A stretch of 64,000 bases of DNA from assembly GCA_902605365.1 (NCBI GenBank), contig CACLCM010000004.1:1-64000 (forward strand). The letters are read 5' to 3'. The notes beneath the pieces were generated by a model. That model searched no databases and was not told the origin of the DNA. It saw nothing but the letters and a program-made list of their open reading frames with translations. The stretch is from an uncultured Candidatus Poseidoniales archaeon. GTDB lineage: Archaea > Thermoplasmatota > Poseidoniia > Poseidoniales > Poseidoniaceae. Made by a program: the position numbers and the translations under genes. Positions 53,433-61,137 of this stretch are shown piece after piece; the stretch's first letter is position 1, and every line of letters starts with the position of its first letter.

Positions 53433-56400
53433 ATGCGAGCAATAGCACTTGTTGGCCTACTGGTTTTATCTTCATTTGGTTCTGTCGCTGCTTGGCAACC
53501 CCAAAGCGTAGACGGAGAGACTATTGGACTTCGTAATGGAGACGTAGAATCCATTCCAATTCAGCAATTCCCAGATGTATCACACTCTGGTTTTTGGATG
53601 CTGACCCATGAATATCCCGTTCCTAGCGAATGGGTGCATGAACTTGCAGCAGCAGGTATTGAGTGCTGGTCATTTCTACCATCCTCTGCTTTCCATTGCG
53701 AATTGAATGGACATACCACATCTGAGTTGGCTAAACTTGATGTCAATGGAATGATCGAAATGCCGCCTTCTGCAAAACTACATCCTGACCTAATGCCATC
53801 TCTGAAGGGAGAAATGGAATCTTGGTTCATCGCTAAAGGTATAGGAGTTGTAAGTGTGGTTTTGTCAGGAGATGAATTACCTGAGGGAATCGAAGATAGA
53901 AGTGATGTTGAAGTAATGTCACATAGCTGGAGATGGGCCACTGTTGAAGTTAGAATTAGTGGAGTAGAATGGCTGATTCAGCAATCAGAGGTTGAGTGGA
54001 TTGAACCTCAGTTCGAAAAGGTTCTATTGAACGATGAGGCTGATGCTGTAATCGGTGCAACCGTATTACAGGACGCTACTCAAATGGCTGGAATTAACTC
54101 TGCTTGGAATGCATTAGATGGTACAGGAATTATCGTCACGGTTTCAGATACGGGATTGGATAATGGCGTAAACAACACCAATATGCACCCTGATTTCAGA
54201 GACCACATAGTAGGCATTCACTCCTACGGCATCCCATCAGGAATGCAAAGTTATGCTAACGCACCTTACGAAGATGGTGCTTCTGACCTCGATAGTGGAC
54301 ACGGAACTCACGTAGCAGGCTCTGTACTAGGGGATGGAACTCAATCCTCAGGTTCTATCAAAGGAATTGCTCCTGAAGCAAGACTCTACATGCAGGCTAC
54401 TGAAGTGTGGACCGATTGGACTACATCTGTAGAAAACACATACGGATATACTGATGATTACACTTTGATGGGCATACCAGACGACTTGAGCGACATGTTT
54501 GATGATGCTGTTGCAAATGGCTCTAACATACATACCAATTCGTGGGGATCATCAGTTGCTGGACAATATACCTCCAATTCCATGCAGGCCGACCATTCGG
54601 CAAGAAATCACACAGGATTGTTGATATTATTCGCAGCAGCGAATGAAGGAACAGATGGTAACAGTGACGGAGAAGTAGACCTAGATAGCATGGGTGCGCC
54701 TGCTACTGCGAAGAACGTTCTAACAGTAGGTGCATCTGAAAATAACCGAGGTTCAACGATTTCCTCTCAGTGGGGACAATGGTGGCCTGGAGACTATCCA
54801 GCTGACCCGATTAATTCCGATAAGATAGCAAATAATACCGAGGGATTGGCCGCATTCTCAAGCCGTGGACCTGTCGATGACGGGAGAGTGAAACCTGATG
54901 TTTCAGCGCCTGGAACATTCATTCTTTCAGCAAAGAGTCGCTCAACAACACAAACAGGATGGGGCGCTCACTCAAATTCAGATTACACCTTCATGGGAGG
55001 AACAAGTATGGCGACTCCTATTACTGCAGGAGCATCAGCATTATTGTATCAGCATCTAATTGACAATTTAGCTCACACAACCCCTACTAGCGCTCTAGTC
55101 AAAGGGATAATTGCAGCTAGCGCTCACGACATGACTGGCCAGTACGGTTCATCTAGCAATGGCGCTGGTGAAACTGCACCTAACAACCACGAAGGATGGG
55201 GTCTTCTAGACCTTGACCGTGCAGTAAATACCACATGGGTAGATGATGAATCGGTTAGCACAGGAGATTCTAGAAGTTGGAAATTTACAGTCCCAGCAAG
55301 CGCTCCTGACCTCAAGGTAATGGTGTCATGGACTGACCCAGCAAGTACACCTGCAGCATCGGTAAATTTGGTTAATGATATCGACTTTGCAGTTAAGGAC
55401 CCTAATGGTAACTGGGTAGAATATGGAAACAATCTCGACAACCTGATTGGTACAACTATCTCATCTCCGATGTCTGGACAGTGGGAGGTTCACGTAAATG
55501 GAACCAATATCCCTACTGGGCCACAATCCTTTGCAATGGTTATCGATGCCCCTTATTCTATGATAAATATGTCAGCGGATGCCGATGGTGACGGAATAAT
55601 TGACACTCTTGATGACTGTCCAAATACAGCAGGAACATCTACTCAAGACCAAACTGGGTGCCCGGATGGCGATGGAGATGGATGGTCCAATGTTGGAGAT
55701 GATTTCCCTAACGAAGGAACGCAATGGGCCGATTCTGATAGTGATGGATTTGGTGATAACCCAGGCGGAGTCAATCCTGACTCCTGCACATCTGTAGCAG
55801 GTACATCCAGTGGCGATAGATATGGCTGCCCAGATTCTGATTCCGATTCATGGTCAGACCCTGATGGTGGATGGACTGCAATTCAAGGAGCTGATGCTTG
55901 CGATTCGGTCTGGGGTAATTCCTCCCTTGACAGAAATGGTTGTCCTGACGCTGATGGCGATAGCCAATCTGACCTAAATGACATTCTTGTTAACGACCCA
56001 AGCCAATGGCTGGATACTGACGGAGATACCTATTATGACAATGCTAATCCCGCTACAAATTGGGATGACTGCCCGGCAATTTGGGGTAATTCAACTATTG
56101 ATTTACAAGGATGTCTTGACAGTGATGGAGATGGCATGTCTGATGCTAATGATCAATGGCCAAACGACCCTACAAAGTCTAATGATACCGATGGTGACGG
56201 CGTTGCAGATAGTGAAGATGATTGTCCAAACTTTGCAGGTAACTCCACTTGGATTTTAGTTGGATGCCTAGATGCAGATGGCGATGGTAGAACTGTTGAC
56301 CACGATGCTTTTCCTGCAGATCAAACTCAGTGGAACGACACAGATGGTGACGGATTTGGGGATGAGCCAACTGGTAACCTAGCTGACGATTGCGTAAACA

Positions 56401-58127
56401 CAGCAGGCGACTCTTGGCAAAATGGAACTCTTGGTTGCCCTGATTTAGATGGTGATGGTTGGGCAGATTCAGAAGATAGTTTCACCAATGATTCTACCCA
56501 ATGGCAGGATGATGATGGTGACGGATTTGGAGACAATATAATTGGCAATAATCACGATTCATGTATAGGAATCTGGGGTAATTCAACAAAAGGTGGAATG
56601 CTAGGTTGTATCGATACTGATGGCGATGGATGGGCAGACATGATTGATGCACTGCCAAATGACCCTACTCAACATGAAGACCAAGATGGTGATGGATACG
56701 GAGACAATATTACAGGTAACAATGCCGATGATTGTCCACTAACATTTGGAAATTCAACAATCGACCGACTTGGATGTGTGGATACCGATGGCGATGGCCA
56801 CTCCGACCTAAACGATGACTTCCCACTAGACCCTACTAGGTATCTCGATACGGATGGAGACGGATATGATGATGTCGAAGACGACTGTTTTGAGACTGCA
56901 GGAACTTCAACCAACGGCTCCTTAGGATGCTTTGATGCAGACCAGGACTCATGGGCAGATTTAGATGATTCATTCCCACTAGACAACACACAGTGGAACG
57001 ATACAGATAATGATGGATTTGGAGATAATGCAGAAGGAACCACACCGGATTCATGCCCCTCACAATTTGGAAACAGTAGTTCAGATACGTTCGGTTGTAC
57101 AGATACTGATGGCGATTCATGGTCAGATTCAGGAGATGCATTCCCTTCAGACATTAGCGAGTGGTCAGATAATGACTCTGATGGATTTGGAGATAATATC
57201 GATAATTGCCCGCTAGTTGCTGGAAATTCCACCAATGGTAGCATTGGATGTTTGGATGACGATGGGGACTCATGGTCTAACAATAACGACTTCCTTCCAT
57301 CAGACCCGACCCAGTGGCTAGATACTGATGGTGACGGCTATGGTGACAATCCGACTGGTACTGACGGAGACCAATGCCCATCTGCAGCAGGAACTGCTAC
57401 TCTGGACTTACTGGGTTGTCCAGACAATGACTTGGACGGTTGGTCAAACATTGGAGATGCTTTCCCAGAGCACAGAACACAATACGAAGACAATGATGGT
57501 GATGGATACGGAGACAATAATTCACCCGGAGCTGAATTACCAGACCACTGGCCTGAAGACCCTTCACGTAACACTGCGGAAGTATTGCTATCTTGCGACC
57601 CTAATGAATTCGAAAGAGATCTAGCGAGTGATTCAAGCCTTACATTTACTTGTACGATAACAAATATGATCCAAAATGATCTAACCGTGGTAGTTGAATG
57701 GAAATTGATGAATGCAATAGATGCTGGGGTCAGAAGACACATTCTGGTTATACCTGGAAATGAAAATGATACTGTAGCATTCTCTGGACAAGTTGTAGAG
57801 AAAGGGGACATCTCATCAGTAATTGATGCCAGCGAACCGGGTGCTGAGTCTTCTATGGCTATCACTGTAATTTCAATAAAAGCAATCAATTCTGATGACG
57901 GTGATACATTCGATGACCTGCTAGAGCAAACTAAGGATGTTCCACATATTCAAGAAATAATAGCCGTAAGTCTTGCACTAATTCTAGGATTATTCCTTGT
58001 GATAAACGGTAGAAGAAACTCAAAACGTAGAAAATCAGAGCGTTTGGCGCACATAAACAGATTGAGAGCGGACAGATTCGTAATTGACGAAAACAGTATG
58101 ATTGGCGGACCTCCTCCTAGATTCTAA
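53433..58127 (+). CDS. Giant subtilisin-family serine protease with TSP3 repeats
   Basis: 1,564 residues. Signal peptide (1-20), then a propeptide-like region (~25-200). The subtilase domain has the catalytic Asp239 (VSDTGLDNG), His290 (GHGTHVAG) and Ser525 (GGTSMATP). A P-domain/PPC-like beta module follows (~600-710). Residues ~715-1375 are a long array of TSP3-like DxDxDG calcium repeats interleaved with CPNTAGTS/CPD-type Cys-rich turns. One membrane span is near the C-terminus (~1505-1525) with a short basic tail. It is probably exported and displayed at the surface, digesting environmental protein; Ca2+ should stiffen the repeat stalk. Divergent from the ABC exporter. Confidence 0.92.
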   Translation: MRAIALVGLLVLSSFGSVAAWQPQSVDGETIGLRNGDVESIPIQQFPDVSHSGFWMLTHEYPVPSEWVHELAAAGIECWSFLPSSAFHCELNGHTTSELAKLDVNGMIEMPPSAKLHPDLMPSLKGEMESWFIAKGIGVVSVVLSGDELPEGIEDRSDVEVMSHSWRWATVEVRISGVEWLIQQSEVEWIEPQFEKVLLNDEADAVIGATVLQDATQMAGINSAWNALDGTGIIVTVSDTGLDNGVNNTNMHPDFRDHIVGIHSYGIPSGMQSYANAPYEDGASDLDSGHGTHVAGSVLGDGTQSSGSIKGIAPEARLYMQATEVWTDWTTSVENTYGYTDDYTLMGIPDDLSDMFDDAVANGSNIHTNSWGSSVAGQYTSNSMQADHSARNHTGLLILFAAANEGTDGNSDGEVDLDSMGAPATAKNVLTVGASENNRGSTISSQWGQWWPGDYPADPINSDKIANNTEGLAAFSSRGPVDDGRVKPDVSAPGTFILSAKSRSTTQTGWGAHSNSDYTFMGGTSMATPITAGASALLYQHLIDNLAHTTPTSALVKGIIAASAHDMTGQYGSSSNGAGETAPNNHEGWGLLDLDRAVNTTWVDDESVSTGDSRSWKFTVPASAPDLKVMVSWTDPASTPAASVNLVNDIDFAVKDPNGNWVEYGNNLDNLIGTTISSPMSGQWEVHVNGTNIPTGPQSFAMVIDAPYSMINMSADADGDGIIDTLDDCPNTAGTSTQDQTGCPDGDGDGWSNVGDDFPNEGTQWADSDSDGFGDNPGGVNPDSCTSVAGTSSGDRYGCPDSDSDSWSDPDGGWTAIQGADACDSVWGNSSLDRNGCPDADGDSQSDLNDILVNDPSQWLDTDGDTYYDNANPATNWDDCPAIWGNSTIDLQGCLDSDGDGMSDANDQWPNDPTKSNDTDGDGVADSEDDCPNFAGNSTWILVGCLDADGDGRTVDHDAFPADQTQWNDTDGDGFGDEPTGNLADDCVNTAGDSWQNGTLGCPDLDGDGWADSEDSFTNDSTQWQDDDGDGFGDNIIGNNHDSCIGIWGNSTKGGMLGCIDTDGDGWADMIDALPNDPTQHEDQDGDGYGDNITGNNADDCPLTFGNSTIDRLGCVDTDGDGHSDLNDDFPLDPTRYLDTDGDGYDDVEDDCFETAGTSTNGSLGCFDADQDSWADLDDSFPLDNTQWNDTDNDGFGDNAEGTTPDSCPSQFGNSSSDTFGCTDTDGDSWSDSGDAFPSDISEWSDNDSDGFGDNIDNCPLVAGNSTNGSIGCLDDDGDSWSNNNDFLPSDPTQWLDTDGDGYGDNPTGTDGDQCPSAAGTATLDLLGCPDNDLDGWSNIGDAFPEHRTQYEDNDGDGYGDNNSPGAELPDHWPEDPSRNTAEVLLSCDPNEFERDLASDSSLTFTCTITNMIQNDLTVVVEWKLMNAIDAGVRRHILVIPGNENDTVAFSGQVVEKGDISSVIDASEPGAESSMAITVISIKAINSDDGDTFDDLLEQTKDVPHIQEIIAVSLALILGLFLVINGRRNSKRRKSERLAHINRLRADRFVIDENSMIGGPPPRF

Positions 58128-58171
58128 GACCGAATCGCCTAAGAAGAGGACGCACTCCGACAGAATATTAC

Positions 58172-58243
58172 GCGGATATGGTGAAGTGGTTATCACCTGA
58201 GGTTTCCAACCTCATGTCGTGGGTTCGATTCCCGCTATCCGCA
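58172..58243 (+). tRNA. tRNA-Gly (anticodon TCC)
   Basis: A 72-base cloverleaf: acceptor GCGGATA pairs with TATCCGC, discriminator A at 58243. The anticodon stem TGAGG/CCTCA encloses loop TTTCCAA, giving anticodon TCC (reads GGA). T-arm GTGGG-TTCGATT-CCCGC. No CCA is encoded and no intron is present. Located between the subtilase and the M28 peptidase. Confidence 0.93.
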
Positions 58244-58324
58244 TCCACTTTCAATGAATCATGCTAATTTTTATTTTAGCAATCTCCCCATATGTTGATG
58301 AGTAACGGAATATGCGCGTAGCGC

Positions 58325-59729
58325 ATGAACCGTCATCTAACGGCGTTAATCCTAACCGGATTATTCGTGATTGCTCCATTATCGGGATGCTTTGGCGAGG
58401 AGGAACAGAAATCGATAGACCCTGCAGGATCGTTACAAATCGATTTCGTTAATCCCGAAGATGCAGTTTTGCGAGCAGGTGAGTTTCATGATTTCACTCT
58501 GGTGGGTGAAGGTAATTCGATAGCAACTCAGCCAGATGTTTTGATATTCATTAACGGGACTTATGTGAAAAGTCACATGGTTGTGGTTGAAGATAATACA
58601 GTATATGGTCAACTATTAACAACGCCTTACACCGATGAAGTTAGCATAGCATTCATGAGTAGTGATGGACAAACTGAAGCACTAAGCGTTTCGATTACAA
58701 ATGGAACTCCAATCGTTAACGGCGAAGAATGGTTTAGAAAAATTGACTTCATCACAAGTACTTGTACTGACACAACGAAATGTGGAGGATACATAAATCG
58801 CTGGATGGGCGCTGGGAATCTAGCCTTTGAGCGTGCAGCTGAATATTTCAAAGGTCATTTCGAAGGGCTTGGATATGAAACTCACTTGCTTAGAGTCACA
58901 GACCATGGTAACCTAGCACAACCAGAAAGCCTCAATGTCATCGCTTGGAAGCAAGGCCGCAACGATAACTGCGTTCAAGGAATGGGTGGACACATGGACA
59001 TCGCACCACCAGGTGGGCCTCCAGGAGGAGGAACTTACGAAGGAGCTTATGACAACACGGCAGGTACTGTTGCGATGATGTTGTATGCCCGTGCTTTCGC
59101 AGACTTAACTTTCGAATGTGACACATTCCTGGCACTATGGTCCAGTGAAGAAGAAGGACTACGCGGTTCTAACGCCTTTGCTAACAACAACTGTGACTAT
59201 TGTTTGCCTCAAGACAAAGAACTTGAGTTCTACATTAACATGGACATGATGGGAATGTCTTGGCCTGCAGTCAAATCAAACGGCGATCCTTTCCCTTATC
59301 ATGCATGGTCAGGACCTGATGCAGACCCAGAAGTACAGGATGTTGCAATTACAACCGTTCTGGATGACGTACATTTCAACATTTTAAAAGCTCCAAGAGA
59401 CCTCAGAATTGAAGGCTCTTATGGAGCAGGTTGTGACCAGCATTGGGATGACCATTACAACCTCGTAATGGATGTTCATGAAGACACATTTGGACGCTCA
59501 GACCATGTAACATTCCGTGAGTTGGGGGGCACAAACCATTTTCCATCTAGGCGCATATGATGAGGATTATGATGCATACCACTCCCCCTCAGATACTCTA
59601 GATAACATGGTTGCAGAAGTAGGTGGCCAGGAAGAGTTGGAGAAGAGCATGGAGTTCGTAATGTGGGCGGCAATGCTTGAATTCATCATAGCCGACCAAA
59701 CCCCTGAGATTAGGAACTTGAACGCTTGA
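58325..59729 (+). CDS. M28-family metallopeptidase lipoprotein with an apparent frameshift
   Basis: Signal peptide with lipobox (IAPLSGC), so surface-anchored. The first frame runs 58325-59560 and has the M28 zinc ligands: His in GGHMDIA, Asp in AYDNTAG, the Glu pair in SSEEEGLRG and Asp in NMDMMG. It then runs out of family sequence after FRELGG. The next frame, through 59729, supplies the missing end: AQTIFHLGAYDEDYDAYHSPSDTLDNM with the final zinc-ligand His. Dropping one G from the six-G run at 59524-59529 would join the frames. This is either a sequencing or assembly error, a recent inactivating mutation or a slippage site. Likely aminopeptidase/carboxypeptidase activity if intact. Confidence 0.82.
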
Positions 59730-59738
59730 GGTGTGATA

Positions 59739-59906
59739 ATGGTTGAAGCTATTGGGGAAATAGTGGCTGCGATTGGAGATTCTGTTGTCAAAGATAGTGA
59801 ATTTATGAACACCAAGAGTGAGACTAAATCCATTATTGTTAGAGTTCTATACTATCTAGTTCCAATTTCACTATTGGTAGGGTTCTACGTTTGGACTGTC
59901 TACTAA
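59739..59906 (+). CDS. Small membrane protein (55 residues)
   Basis: ATG 59739 to TAA 59906; starts 9 bases after the M28 stop on the same strand. The N-terminal ~30 residues are amphipathic, and one hydrophobic helix (IIVRVLYYLVPISLLVGFYV, about residues 32-51) spans the membrane. No family recognised. The position suggests cotranscription with the peptidase. Confidence 0.5.
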   Translation: MVEAIGEIVAAIGDSVVKDSEFMNTKSETKSIIVRVLYYLVPISLLVGFYVWTVY

Positions 59907-59998
59907 CTAACACCGGCAACTCAAGCCATGTTATTATGGCCAAGGACTATGATAGAATCAGACAATGCTTTTTGTAGTCCATCAACTCGAACATTAGC

Positions 59999-60442
59999 AT
60001 GGAGGAAGAAGTTACTGCGAGCGGCATAGAAGAAAAGCAGCCACGAAAGTTGTGGAAAATTGTTGCTAGTTCTTCTGTAATCGCCTCCATGTGTTGTCTT
60101 CCATCTGTAGTGCTGGTAATGTTTGGCATTGCAACTGTATCGACTGGCGCCGCACTATCTGACACACTATACTGGGGCGAAGATGGATATTCATGGTTCA
60201 GACCTTTGATGCTCGCAATTGCTGCAATAACTGTATGCGTGGGGCTGTTCTTTTACTTCAGGAGTCAAGGAATTTGCACCATAGACCAGGCTAAGCGTGA
60301 ACGCAGAAAAATCATCAATACATCGATACTAATCATCATCATCTCTTACCTTAGTTACCTATTGCTAAATTATGTAATCCTAACAGAAATTGGAATTCTA
60401 TTCGGCCTACCTTGGGAATCGAGTAGAGTTTGGAACAAATGA
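59999..60442 (+). CDS. Unknown membrane protein with a CC motif (MerT-like appearance)
   Basis: 147 residues with three or four hydrophobic helices. The first span has a vicinal Cys pair followed by Leu-Pro (MCCLPSVVLVMFGIA), and a further Cys follows the second or third span (SQGICT). Helices with a CC pair and a similar layout occur in MerT-type mercury transporters, but the match is only visual. Its stop is 2 bases from the convergent phosphopantetheinyl transferase stop. Function unknown. Confidence 0.6.
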   Translation: MEEEVTASGIEEKQPRKLWKIVASSSVIASMCCLPSVVLVMFGIATVSTGAALSDTLYWGEDGYSWFRPLMLAIAAITVCVGLFFYFRSQGICTIDQAKRERRKIINTSILIIIISYLSYLLLNYVILTEIGILFGLPWESSRVWNK

Positions 60443-60443
60443 T

Positions 60444-61133
60444 TCACACATTGTTCCTGGTAGTATTACAACCAACACCCCAAGACTCACCAGACTGCAT
60501 AGCAATTCTTGTTTGTTGCAACAAATCATCTTCAGCGCTTGCAGGGTCATCTCCTGCATTTCTCCATGAAACAGAAACCATCTGGTCCTCATGAATAAAT
60601 GATTCAACTTGGTAATTCTCAAGAATAATATCTCTAGGATTGAGATTCATCCCCCTCCTCTCTGCTTTTTGCACGGCCTCTTTGGCCGTCCATATTCGAA
60701 TTGCTTGGTCGGGATTTGATTTCAACCAATCTAATTCCTCACCCTTAGCAATCATATCAAATGCATTTTCTTGAATGCCTCTATCCTTGGGCTCAGCATC
60801 TATTCCAATCCAGAACCCTGGCTCGATTACAGCGCATACAGCCCATTCACCTGAATGGCCGATACTTATTCCGGGCAAAGGAGTATTTCTCCAAATTCCG
60901 TCTAACCATGAAAGGTATGGAGCTCTCTCATCAGTGCGTAAGACCTCTATTGAATCAAGGGGAATTCCCCATTCATTCAAGCATTCTTCTAGAAGAAGCC
61001 TTCCTGAATTGTGGTCTGCGATTCTTTTCGTATTAGCACGGGGTATTTCATCTGCAAGAGAACTAATGCAATTCTCAATACGCCTACGAGCGATTAGCAT
61101 TCGTGGACCCGAAACAGGATCCATCTTTTCCAT
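60444..61133 (-). CDS. 4'-phosphopantetheinyl transferase (Sfp type)
   Basis: 229 residues. Transfers phosphopantetheine from CoA to a Ser in a carrier protein. The Sfp-type motifs are present: GISIGHSGEWAVCAV, GIDAEPKDRG (Mg2+-binding Asp and Glu) and RIWTAKEAVQKA (the WxxKEAxxK motif). The size fits the family. It lies 4 bases downstream of the PKS-like gene on the same strand and very probably serves its carrier domain. Confidence 0.88.
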   Translation of the reverse strand: MEKMDPVSGPRMLIARRRIENCISSLADEIPRANTKRIADHNSGRLLLEECLNEWGIPLDSIEVLRTDERAPYLSWLDGIWRNTPLPGISIGHSGEWAVCAVIEPGFWIGIDAEPKDRGIQENAFDMIAKGEELDWLKSNPDQAIRIWTAKEAVQKAERRGMNLNPRDIILENYQVESFIHEDQMVSVSWRNAGDDPASAEDDLLQQTRIAMQSGESWGVGCNTTRNNV

Positions 61134-61137
61134 ACAA

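Noticed and set aside
58244..58324. Second tRNA or integration site after tRNA-Gly
   Set aside because: No repeat of the tRNA 3' end and no second cloverleaf was found; the segment looks like an ordinary promoter region.
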